From Thermomucor indicae-seudaticae (lineage: Eukaryota; Mucoromycota; Mucoromycetes; Mucorales; Lichtheimiaceae): a stretch of DNA of 56,747 bases. The stretch spans positions 1 through 56,747 of the forward strand of contig JSYX01000076.1 of assembly GCA_000787465.1 (NCBI GenBank). The letters are read 5' to 3'. Positions within the stretch are counted from its first letter, which is position 1, and each line of letters starts with the position of its first letter. The notes below the pieces were generated by a model. The model did not search any database, was not told the origin of the DNA, and saw only the letters and a program-made list of their open reading frames with translations. Positions 12,044 through 22,600 of the stretch are shown one piece after another. Both the position numbers and the translations under genes were made by a program.

Positions 12044-12768
12044 CAGAAAGTCAAGAAATTCTTGCCCAGAGGAACTAGCTATTCCAAATGGGATAAGTCA
12101 GTTAAGCACAATATTCTATGATAACAACTTGCATTGACAGGATAATTCCAGTATCCTAAATGGAGAGAAAGGTTAAACTTCGAATATCGCGTCTCCTGCA
12201 GTTGCAAGTTAGCAATAATCAGCACGACGCTAAGAGGATCTTTGCGAACAACGCAAGTGTCTGCTTTGTTGGCACTCGAACGAGGCTTGACGTTTCCGTT
12301 CTTGGGCAATCTTTCCGGACGCTGTCATTATCCCTCTTTCGCAAGAATAGATTCCAAGTCTGGAGGAAAAGCGAAAATTGCACACTTACGTCTACAAAAT
12401 ACAACCACTCTTCTAAAACAGGACTAATGTCTCTCAAGAAAGCCTCGGCACGCGGCTTGCTCATGCCCTTTGATAATGCCTCAGAGAATGTTCGTTACCA
12501 TCGCATACACGCGTCCTCATTGATACTTGCGCCCTAACATGCCGCGGGACTCTCCCGATTCGACAAGAACGCGCGTCATCTCACCTCTAAAAAAAAGCTT
12601 TCACGAATGGAGTACGTATATGATAAGAATAAACGATAGAACGTGGGTATCATATATGTGTATATGAGTAAAAGTATGTATGTACACAGGCAAATTGTCA
12701 AAAGAGAGAAAAAGAAAAGAAACTGACAGGATAAAAGTTATACACAAAGTTGACCAAAAAGGAAGACG
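12044..12768. other. intergenic between split MITE and orphan gene
   Basis: About 725 bp with no recognised gene. Short overlapping open frames on both strands around 12160-12540 look like chance. An AT-rich stretch with TATATG motifs at 12640-12700 lies just beyond the 3' end of the gene that follows. Confidence 0.4.
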
Positions 12769-13947
12769 TCATTGCGGATTACGCATGCCATGGAGCATAC
12801 GACCCAGAAAGCTGTTGGCTGCCCGCCACAATGGACCAGTCGATGATGATGATAAGGGTGAACCACCACCACTGGAGGACGACGACGAGTGAACTGCGTA
12901 AGTGTGGGGAATTGTACTAGGATGATGGTGACCTGAAGCTTTCACGTGCCGATGGTGCCTGTGGGCGGCCTCCCGCTGTGCTGCATGCAGATGTGGACTG
13001 TGCTCTTGTGGCAGGGTCGGTACGACAGAAGTCGAATAGGCACGACTGATAGAAGCTCGGCTCTGATTCTGTGATTTCTGGACCATGCATCGAAGAAAAC
13101 TTTCTGTCATTGGATCACGATATTGTTTGACGTACGCGTATTCACGATTCATGCGACTCAGTTCGCGGGCAAGTTCGTCATCATCATCATCATTGCGCTC
13201 TTGTTCATGTGGTTCGTCTGTAATAAAATGAGATCGCAATGGTATCCGTCGATTGACGTTATTACTGTTACTATCAGAGTGAGTGCTCACAACACCAGCT
13301 ACAGCAGCAGCTGCTTGATGCATGGCCGTACGATCGGCTGGTATCACAAGGTTTTTGGCTACGGCATTAAACGTCTGTTCGATTGGCGCAGCTAATAATG
13401 CCCGTTTTTGATGTGACACAAGCCAGTTCTTCTTCGGATGGCTCCGGTCTCCTTGTTGCTGAGCAGTAGCAGTTCTATCGGATTCTCTGGCTGCCTGCTG
13501 TTGATTGATGTTATCGGAAGATGGCGATGTTTCTTCAGTGATATTTGCAGTAGAAAGAGAAAGCATTTTCTTGTCAAGCCGATGCAAAGACCGTTGTGAC
13601 TGAGTCCTCCGCATAGGTGGTGGTTGTTGCTGCTGCTTCTTTTTCTGCCTATGGTCAAAGTCTGCTTCAGTGTCTGTCAGTGCACCACCACCAGCACCAG
13701 TAGTAGTTGAAGTAGTGGCAGCATGACTGGCTCTAGTCATTGGAGCTAGCTTAGTGACATGGACCCGTCCACCCGATCGACGTTTGACATGATGGCGATG
13801 ACTCTGCTGACGTTTAATGGCAATGCCGGTTGTTGGTGGAGGTAACACACTGGCCAAATCTTCCTCGCCTACAACAAATTTTTTGCTCTTTTTGTCTTGT
13901 ACACCCTCAACAAGCGGCGGTAGTGCAGAATACTTGGTTTCGGCCAT
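12769..13947 (-). CDS. hypothetical basic Ser/His/Gln-rich protein, 392 aa
   Basis: A single uninterrupted reading frame, rare in this window. It begins MAETKYSALPPLVEGVQDKK and ends LWRAANSFLGRMLHGMRNPQ. Most of it is low-complexity: His/Arg runs (HRHHVKRRSGG), Thr/Gly runs, a Gln run with KKKQQQQPPP, an Asp/Glu cluster NDDDDDELAREL, and a Ser/Gly tail. The most ordered part by eye is LARELSRMNREYAYVKQYRD followed by PMTESFLRCMVQKS, then the amphipathic C-terminus. No known domain, signal peptide or membrane segment is seen. The ATG at 13945-13947 opens the frame. It is probably real because of its length and strong compositional bias, but the function is unknown. A nuclear or signalling-associated disordered protein is only a guess. 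Confidence 0.6.
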   Translation of the reverse strand: MAETKYSALPPLVEGVQDKKSKKFVVGEEDLASVLPPPTTGIAIKRQQSHRHHVKRRSGGRVHVTKLAPMTRASHAATTSTTTGAGGGALTDTEADFDHRQKKKQQQQPPPMRRTQSQRSLHRLDKKMLSLSTANITEETSPSSDNINQQQAARESDRTATAQQQGDRSHPKKNWLVSHQKRALLAAPIEQTFNAVAKNLVIPADRTAMHQAAAAVAGVVSTHSDSNSNNVNRRIPLRSHFITDEPHEQERNDDDDDELARELSRMNREYAYVKQYRDPMTESFLRCMVQKSQNQSRASISRAYSTSVVPTLPQEHSPHLHAAQREAAHRHHRHVKASGHHHPSTIPHTYAVHSSSSSSGGGSPLSSSSTGPLWRAANSFLGRMLHGMRNPQ

Positions 13948-15507
13948 AGTAAAAGTAGTATATGGGAGAAAGAAGTAATGTAACTTTTGAGGGGAGGGGT
14001 CTTTGATGCATTAAACCTCCGAAAAAGGAAACTGGCAACCAAAAATGGCACAACTTTGCATGGAAGGAGTATACGTCGTCATGGGTTGTCTCCAAAGGAT
14101 TGCGCCATATAACTTCCGATAAAATGTCTGGAAAGTGGATTATCAATTCAAGGATGGATTTCCTCAGGTACAGGTCCTCAACAGATCACCGTCCAACATA
14201 GTGGGCTCGTGAAAACTCTTGAAAATTTGCTCAACAGTTGCAGCTTTGACATCAGCATCACAAAAATTTCATATGGGAATCAATGGCAACGTAAAAAAGA
14301 AAAGATACCAAATATAGGATCGGATATACAATTCGTCCGTACAAACTGGAAGCTTGCGATGGCAGCGCATACAGTGGGTGTCATTCCATTGCCGTATTCA
14401 CATTTGATTCTGCTTAAATGATGGGATCATTCGGCATATCGCCCAATCCGGACAATATTATGCCAGTTGCCTGGTAAGACAGACACAAACAGACTATTCA
14501 ATTGAAATAACGTATCCAATTTTTGCATAGCGCATATTCAACATATCTGAAGAAAATTGTCGTGGCCTGCATTGAAGCGATTAAGGAAAAACTGGACGGC
14601 GACGTATGGTCGATAAGACTTGCTTTTAGTGTCGTCTAGCTCACTTGTTTGATGTCACTAGTGAACTGCAACCAGCGCTGTTAGTCTTTTGCGTACGAAT
14701 TCCGTTTTAAGGGAACGCAGGGTATGGTCTCATGCAAGCAAGTTATTATCAGTTTACTCAATAAGGACACACTAATAAAAGTGAATCAAGCAACTCGAAA
14801 ATCCTAATTATCTTGTCGTGCATATTTATCCCTGCCGAGAGCCCAATTATGTTCAACATCTCGACCGGCCATTGTTAAAGAGCGTAACCATTCCACATGG
14901 CCGTTAAACAGGTAAAATCTTTCCCTCTATGCCTCATCGCGATGCGCGACGTTGAGCCTGCGCAGGGCGTATTGTGACCCGATGCTCATAACAGGGCCGC
15001 CGGAGCAGAACTACCAGACATAGAGCGAAGTTCAGTGGCAGGAGACAGCAGCCTTTGACGAATAGCGTCTTCTGATTTCGCATCTTCTGCCTCCAAACAA
15101 TTAGCTCGGTATTTCTTTTCTAAAGAAAGATAGTCTACCTGTGAGCAGGAAGAGACTATGGAGTTGGAAGTCGTACAAATTGCTTGATTGTTCCAGCCAA
15201 CGGATGCAACTACCAGCACTGCTCCACTTTAATTGAGCTTCTTGTTACCATACCACTTGAAAAAAATCAGCAGGCTTCTCCCATAAGAAACCGTAGCTAC
15301 AGCAAGATAGAATATTAGCATATGCGTAGCGTCCTGACATTCTGTGATCTTGAATGCTTAGTGTTTGTTTTACACTGCCCGAAATGTTCGAACGGTACGG
15401 CGAGTTGTAGACTCATCAGACAAGTTCCTACTCTGTCTGCGGTCTCATTGACGTCGACTGGATAAGTTGAGCATTGTCAGGTACATAGTGCAATAGAAGT
15501 ACGCCTA
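13948..15507. other. gene-poor region with coding-like shards
   Basis: No complete gene recognised. Two plus-strand pieces look coding: 14418-14473 (MMGSFGISPNPDNIMPVA, followed by GTAAGA), which can splice to 14530-14640 (AYSTYLKKIVVACIEAIKEK); and about 14788-14908 (PNYLVVHIYPCREPNYVQHL, then DRPLLKSVTIPHGR and a stop). On the minus strand 14986-15219 encodes 77 residues with DYLSLEKKYRANCLEAEDAK. None matches a family I know. They may be a small unannotated gene or decayed fragments. Confidence 0.3.
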
Positions 15508-15683
15508 CAGTGCCTGCGTGATATATAGATAAGGTCCATGGCGAAAGAATGTGATCGTTATAACGAGAATATCATTATATCAAGTGGGTATAAGCCTGGA
15601 AAAAGCAAATCCGTGATTGCAGAGGTCTATCGGTATATCGAGAGTATCGATCTATCAAATATCGATATATCGCGCAGGTGCTG
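15508..15683 (+). mobile_element. MITE copy 2, 176 bp, intact ends and TA flanks
   Basis: Left terminus CAGTGCCTGCGTGATATATA; the right terminus read on the minus strand is CAGCACCTGCGCGATATATC. Both sides are flanked directly by TA (15506-15507 and 15684-15685), the target duplication of Tc1/mariner-superfamily elements. The interior is full of ATATCGAT and TTATAACGA motifs. There is no coding capacity. Motifs of this kind are known from pogo/Tigger-type inverted repeats, so a non-autonomous pogo-like element is my inference. It is about 80% identical by eye to the inverted copy at 34412-34591. Confidence 0.88.
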
Positions 15684-15685
15684 TA

Positions 15686-17070
15686 GTTTTGTCATTATGT
15701 ATGTCTTGTATCATGAATAAATTGTGTTGGGAAAAATTGTGAACAGCGGACAGATGGTGAACGATGCACAATGAACGTGTTACTAGTCGGTTTACTCTGC
15801 GCGTAAAACGTCACAGTGATTGCCATACATCTCACGTCATCCGGCATACTCCATTGGCCAAGTTTTTGGCTTATGGTCAAATGTCTGTTCGGAAGGCAAG
15901 CCCATGGAATGAGTGTATACTTCAGGAGCAAGTCTCTGTATCTTTTGCATCACCGATTGCGCAAGCCGGAAGATAACCAGTAACTGGATCTCCAATAGTA
16001 CGGTTTTAGCATCGTTTTCAGGTCGCAAACAGACTAAGCTGGTTGCGAGCGTGTTTCATGCGTTTGCGCACCGCATGGGATGCCCACGTACAGTTTTGTT
16101 CTTGATATATAGACGGCTTGGACCTCGCTGACAATGAATGGCTGGATCGTGTATGGCGGTGCCTGAGCTGATTCGTACGAGTAATCAGAAGGTTGTACGC
16201 GAGACCCAGACGGCGTGCTCTATCAATGGCTGTCGATCGTTTTGAAGATAAAGGAAAATAGACATTGGAAGCATTACGTACTGAAGAACCTAACCGTATC
16301 AAGCTAGCAAAACCGCCTCCAGATCGTTTACGCAATCCTGAAATGGTCGCGCTTGTCTTTTTATCCTAGCTAAAAGGTTTATCTGAAGCAAATTGGAACT
16401 CGTCGACTGTTTTATCTTCGTACGGTCCTTACGAAAGCCATGTTCTCTTCCCCAAATTATTGGGCCTGTGTAAATCAGGGATGCTACCAAGTGATGCGGT
16501 AGGCTGCTTAGCCTCCTGCGAACTTGGCCGATTCTTCGATGCAGGCGCGCCTTTCCTGGCGATAAGCTCATATCTCTTTGACCGGCTTTGCGTGTGCTTT
16601 TCTAGACTAGAATAATAATACGGACTCGTTCGTCCGACTTTTACTGTCATCTGCAATCAGCCGCGCCAAACGCAGACCTTTGGAATCGTTTGAGATGGAC
16701 TGAAGCCGAAGGTCAAATCAGTGTAACGGCGTAAACAGTGAATATTCAGCACAAAAGTGATAAAGTGGATGCTAAATCAGTTCTTTATGATTGCAAAAAG
16801 AAAAAGGTCGGTGCAAGGTTATAAACAGCTCCTTTGGCAAAAAGTAACTGGTATAAAAAGCCACTCGAGTTCGCGTATACATCCGGTGTCGTCGTCGTAC
16901 AATATTATGTCAAGTAGTGCGTCAACAGGAGTAAGCCCTGCTGTATTGAGCGATACTTACCCGTCTGCGCATGTCTGATGTTTAAAAACCAAAGGTTTCA
17001 CAAACGCTCTGCTGCTTGTTGGCAAATTTTCCCTTTTCTTCCCCTAATTACGTTTTGATCTTTTGCACTC
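15686..17070. other. gene-poor region upstream of the APSES gene
   Basis: No complete gene recognised. Plus-strand shards with coding character occur at about 16113-16160 (DGLDLADNEWLDRVWRCL) and 16262-16365 (ALRTEEPNRIKLAKPPPDRL, then RNPEMVALVFLS), with stops between them. On the minus strand 16018-16335 is open for 105 codons. These could be remnants of a gene or an old transposon. The last 100-200 bp before 17071 are T/C-rich and are the likely promoter and 5' UTR of the APSES gene. Confidence 0.3.
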
Positions 17071-18334
17071 ATGGAGGACGATATTGTCGAAGGAGAACAC
17101 GTACGTCACACATACAGACCATTCCCTGTAGTGGCCAAAGAAAATGGAATCGCCATTGAACAACTGAAGTTGGTGACCCGACAAGATCCCCGCGGCGAAC
17201 TTCGAGGTTTGAGTGACTTGTCGTTACTGTGCGCGTTCCTTTCCTAATGATCGCTACGTAGTTTACCGGTATACAGTTGAGGGCAAGAACGTAATGTGGG
17301 ATCGCGAGAAAGGTAGGTACAGACTAGACCTGACCTGTTTTGACCTTCTTTTCGCTTGCCCTGACCCTGACTGATATTATGACAGGGTATGTCTATATCA
17401 CATCCTTGCTTCAGCTATGCAACGTGAGCAAACGCGAATGTGTTCGACTGTCCAACTGTCGAAAACTTTACATGCTTGTCTTGCGTGGATCGGCACCCCT
17501 TCAAGGAACATGGTAAGAGATAAAGCAGGAATTTGTACAAATGTATATGCACTATCTATATTTGTTGCATACATTAAATCGTTCGAATAAAACAGGCTAC
17601 CTTTCTCAACAGCGCGTGTCCTTTGCCAGCGTATCGCATGGAAATACAAGGACGCCTTGGTCCCTATTTTTGGTCCCAATTTCCCGAGCGAGGCCTTACC
17701 TCCCGACCATCCTCATCATGGTTGCCTTTTGCTGGACACCGAGTATTCCGATCCCTCCGTGAACCCATTCCTCGTCCTGGATCCCGAAGCGAAACTCGAG
17801 GCAAAAAAGCATCGTCATCACTTTACGACTCGCACCTCGAAATCTCGTCTGCGCAAAGAACGTGAACTACTCAAAGCAGAACTTCCAAAGCTGTTGGCGA
17901 GGAAACGAGGCGCAACAAGTGATGCCGAAACTGCAGATTCGACTACGAGCGATACTGAGACGACCATGAGTGGGCAACAAGTGAACGGCAATAGTAACAG
18001 TGATCTTTTATCACATCGACCGGCAAAGAGAGTAAAACGACTTGGTGAACATCATCACCATCATCAGTCCGCTTCTTTCTCTGAAGAACAACAGCAGCAA
18101 ATGGCACAGGCGATTGCCAAGTCTGTAAGCGAAACTTTGTTAGTGCAACAGCGACAACAACAAATGGAGCTACTCCAGCAACAATTGGAGCAACTGCGGC
18201 AACAACAGCAAGGACAGCAGGAACAGATCGAGCAGCAGCAACGGTTGATACGGACAACAGAGATTGATGTGAACAAAGTCTTTTCTTGCGTGTTTCTTGC
18301 CTTGTTGTACTTCATAATGAATGAAGTGTCTTGA
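17071..18334 (+). CDS. APSES-type (KilA-N-like) DNA-binding transcription factor
   Basis: Fungal transcription regulator, nuclear by family. Starts MEDDIVEGEH at 17071. The DNA-binding domain is built from four short exons: VYRYTVEGKNVMWDREKG, YVYITSLLQLCNVSKREC, GSAPLQGTW spliced to LPFSTARVLCQRIAWKY, then LVPIFGPNFP. This is the APSES order (beta strands, helix-turn-helix, GTW..P, and a LxPIF motif). It is followed by a basic stretch (RTSKSRLRKERELLK), an acidic Thr/Ser linker, a His run near 18050, and a Gln-rich coiled segment (18080-18250) encoded largely by CAG/CAA. The frame stops at 18332-18334, but a GT just after EIDVNK (18278) leaves open a further splice. No ankyrin repeats were seen, so it is closer to the StuA/Xbp1 style than to Mbp1/Swi4. 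CCDC174 starts 65 bp downstream. Confidence 0.85.
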
Positions 18335-18398
18335 AAGCTGGATAATCTTTTTGTAGGCCAACCGATATTTTTTGCAACTTTAATCTTTTCTTTGCTTA

Positions 18399-19523
18399 TG
18401 CCCCCAAAACCCGTCATTGAAATTAGCGCTGCTGCTGTAAGCAGATTGCAGAATAAAAGAATGCTCTTCGTAATGGCTAAAATGTCTGAGCCTGGACTAT
18501 ATAGGTTGTTGATCTGAAAGCGCAACTTGCGCAACAGACAGAACAGTTTGAAAAACAACGATCAGGTGCCAAGCATGGTCCGGCTGCGGCTCGACGAAGT
18601 GACAAAGTAAGTATGAACTCTCTGTTTAAATGATGTAGCCATTAACAGGGTACATGTACTCATGGCGATTAAAAAGAAACCCACTGTGTGGGCAAGGCAA
18701 AATAAAGGTATAGAAGGTCGACAACAACGAGACCAAGTACAGCACCTCGAACAAGTCGAAAGCCATTCGCTCGCCCGTAGCCGGGAAGCGTTAGAACGTA
18801 AAGCCAGGTTATATGAAGAAATGCGTAAACGTGTACGGACCAGTGACGATGAAGAGAGTGATGAGGACATATTGATCGACTTTGACCGCAAATATTGGGA
18901 AGACGTAAGTACGCCTGACCACGGGCCCTTGCAAAACTTGACTGACTACTTGTGCTGGTTAGCGAGAATTAGAGAAGAAGCGTAAAGCCGCTGACAAGGA
19001 AAAGAAGAAAAAGGATAACCAAGAAGACGACGAGGATGATCCATGGGTGGAATACGTAGATGAGTTTGGACGCACACGGATTGTACGGCAAAGTGAAGTT
19101 CCAACACAGCAAGAGGACGACGACGACTTGTCATCCGAAGGATCCAGTCCGCGACTATTCGTGCCACGAGATCCAGATGAATTGGCAACACGAGCAGATA
19201 TAATACATTATGATTCAACAAAGGAAGTGAGAACGCGTGGTGTTGGATTTTATCAATTCGCGTTAGACGAAGAGGAGCGTGCAGAACAAATGCGTCGACT
19301 GAACGAATTACGACAGGAAACGGAGGAAGCTCGACGGAATGCACGCAGCGCAGCAGACAAACGTAAAGCCGCTTTACAGAAAAATGCGGAAAAGATTCAT
19401 GCTCGACGTGCAGAGTTGCTTGCAAAGAAGAAACAAAAGACAGAAGAACAGCAACATACTACTAATATCGACGAGAATTCAATTACCCAGTTCTTAAAGT
19501 CTGTACGAAAAAAAGTGGAGTAG
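18399..19523 (+). CDS. CCDC174: CCDC174-like coiled-coil protein
   Basis: CCDC174 is a conserved eukaryotic nuclear protein, linked in animals to the exon-junction complex and splicing. The first exon is tiny, MPPKPVIEISAA, and splices at about 18437 to VVDLKAQLAQQTEQFEKQRS. Exon 3 has KPTVWARQNKGIEGRQQRD. The last exon has DDPWVEYVDEFGRTRIVR and the family signature VRTRGVGFYQFALDEEERAE, followed by a long charged coiled coil (LNELRQETEEARRNARSAAD). The stop is at 19521-19523. The N-terminal VDLKAELxxxxxxF pattern agrees with the family start, which argues for a gene separate from the APSES gene upstream even though only 65 bp divide them. It converges on CHD1 (143 bp between stops). Confidence 0.87.
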
Positions 19524-19665
19524 TTGAACCAGATCGAACCATGCAATTGTATATGCATATATCACCACCAAGATTTGTAAATTCCTTTTTTACCCCACAG
19601 GAGCATCGGATATCTTCAGCATGGCAAAGCGTGGATGTTTATTATTGAATGAACAATTGACATTA

Positions 19666-22600
19666 TTAACGTCGGTCGCGGCGATCCCGATAATCCCGAT
19701 GATGCCTATGGTCACTATGATGGTGCCGACTACGGTGGTGAGAATGGTGATGGTGACGACTATCGTGACGTGAGGATGATGTTGAAGAGGAGGAAGGATG
19801 TTCATGATGGTGATGATGATGCGATGATGAGGATGAGGTATGTGAAGGGCGTCTTTCACTTGAGGAAGGGGTTGCTGCTGCGTTCACACCTTCTTCCTTC
19901 AAGCGCTCCCAGAGCTTTATGATATCCTTGTAAGGAATCTTTTGGCTTGGCCAAAACATCTTGACATAAAGCCAGAGATCGCGATGATATTTGTTCTTCT
20001 CTCGGGAATCAAGGGTATTAGGTAGTTGTTCTATTGTCTTGTCGACAAATTTTCCAATCTGGACCACACAATCCTTTACAAACGCTGCGATCTTGGAAGG
20101 TTCCAGACTGTTTGCTTGTCGCAGACGGCCGAGGATGGGACGCACTGGCTCCATTACTTTTCTGGCTTCATCTTCATCGAAGTTGTCATAAGGCTGTTCT
20201 GCTTCTGGCTTTTTGTTCTCTTTCTCAGGTTTTTTAAGAGAAGACTTTGATGGACTCTTGCCTTTACGATCCTGCGGCGACGAAGATGACGGTGGCTCTG
20301 TCTGGCGTGGCAATCGATCAGTTTCCTGAGGTATCTGCTGCGATATCTGGTCGTCGTTTTTCGTTTGAGTCGACTGTGTTGCGCTTCGTGAACCATTCTG
20401 TTTAAACTTCAATGTCGTCTGAACTTTTCGTGGCTTTCCGGCGTTGGCTTTCTCTTCTTCCGCTAGCACCTTGAGCAGTTGATCGGCTCGGCGAGCCAGA
20501 TGTATAGCCTTTGGAGTACGCTTATCGCTGTCTTTTGCTTGCCGACGCCCTGCGTCGTCCTCATCATCGTTGCCACTATTATTTAGGAAGAACTTGTCTC
20601 CTAATCCTAGCTCTGAATCCGCTTGGATTTGGGCCCAGCTACCAAATCCGTGACGATTAACGCCGACCAGCAACATTGAATCTTCTTTTTGACCCCAGGG
20701 ACAGGACCAGCCTTGAACCCTCTTGGCGCCGAGAGACATCCGAAACTTCAGAGGATTCGCCATGGATTTCAGCCGTCGCTCCAATAACTGTAAATCATTA
20801 TATCGTTGAAGTACTTGACCTGCATTTACACCCTGGATTCCTTTCCACGTAAACAAAATGGCTTTCTGTTTGGTGTGTCTGACTTCACGAAGCATAGCAT
20901 CATCATCAAGAGGTTTCGACTGAGACTTTCCCGATTGAAGCTGTTCTGTCACCGTAGCTCTGCACGCCGTAATAAGTTCAGTACAATGCGATAAAACTAG
21001 ACTCTTGTCTTTTGCCTCCAGATCAGTTCCTTGTACAGATTCCTCATATCGGTTCTCAATGTTGCCCCACTTCAAGACCGCTCGGATCAACGCACGCAAG
21101 TCCTTCTCTGACATGTCATTACTATTCTTTGAGCTTGTCGACTGTGAACCTCCTGTTCTACGCTTTCTCTTTCGTGTTTTCTCCCCCTTGGCATCATTCT
21201 GCATCTCCTCTTCTTCTGAGAAATCGTCCTCCAGATTCTCGCGATATGTTTGTCTCTTCTTTTTAGCGGCACGTTCGAATAATGCAATTTCATTTTCCAA
21301 CCTCTTTCGTTCTTCGTTGGCGCGTCGTTCCTCATCAGGAATAATCTCGTCCCAGCTAAGGTCATTTGCAGATCCTCCATAGTCAGAAATCTTGAATTGC
21401 GCCAAAAAGTCTTCGCTTCCTAATGCACTATCTTCTCCGTCCAAGGTCTCGGTGTGTTCGGCGCGCGCCAAGATATCATCAAGGTCCATATCACTAAGTT
21501 TCTGGGTATTCTGGTTGGATTGAAACATGTTCTGAGCACCAAACTTGAGGATAGCAGACATTTCTTCCTTATTGAATGGCAGGTCTCGTATCTTGCCGGA
21601 CGGTGTCGTTAGCGCATTATCGGGTAAAAGTGATAATCCGGAGGTGTCCATTTGCTTAATGATACAATATTCCAGCACCATCTTTCGCTTGGCACGCTCG
21701 ATGATGTTTTCTTCCATTGTACCTTTCGTCACGAAACGGTAAACGTTCACGGACTTGGTCTGACCAATACGATGAGCACGCGACATGGCCTGAAGGTCAT
21801 TCTGCGGGTTCCAGTCGGAATCGAAGATAATAACAGTATCTGCTGTGACAAGGTTGATGCCCATACCACCCGCTCTCGTCGAAAGAAGGAAAACAAAATC
21901 TGGACTGTCTGGAGCATTATAATGTTCAATGGCTTTGTTCCGCTCTTCTGTCTTCATACGACCGTCCAGACGCTGGAATGGGTGACCGCGCAGTCTCATA
22001 TAATCCGAGAGGATGTCCAGCATCATTACGAGTTGCGAAAAGATCAGGACTCGGTGACCATCAGACTTCAAACGTGTTAATAACTTGTCCAGCAAGACCA
22101 TTTTGCCACTGTTCTCGACCAAACCACGCAGCTGTTCGATGCGGCTTTCGGACGGGACTTCAGTGTCTTGGAAGAGATACGGATGGTTGCTGGCTTTTTT
22201 AAGCTCGATGGCGATATTCAACCACTGCTTCTTATTCTTCTCTGAGCCACGATTCAACACCTCGAAATTCTTCGTCAAAATATTCTTGTAAAGCTCTCGC
22301 TGCATCTCGCTCATCTCGACTCGTAGAATTCGTTCGGTCTTGCTAGGCAAGGACTTCTCGACGTCTTTCTTCAAACGGCGGAGCATAATACTCTTCAGGC
22401 TTTCGTGTAACGCCTTGATCTTCTCTTGCTGATCATCCTCTTCTTTATCCAAATCGACGTTCAACTCGCTGAGATCCATCTCCGGCATCAAAAAGCCCAC
22501 CAACGCAAGTAGTTCTTTCACGCTGTTCTGTAGAGGGGTACCAGTAATCAGAAGGCGATTGACAGTGTGGAAACTTTGGAGAGCTTCATAAAGCTGAGAT

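Noticed and set aside
18064..18558. 164-codon minus-strand frame rich in Cys and Leu
   Set aside because: It is the antisense shadow of the CAG/CAA tract coding for the Gln-rich part of the APSES protein.
17071..19523. A single APSES-CCDC174 fusion gene
   Set aside because: CCDC174 has its own family-like start (MPPKPVIEIS...VVDLKAQL) at 18399, so two genes are simpler; the fusion is kept only as a finding to test.
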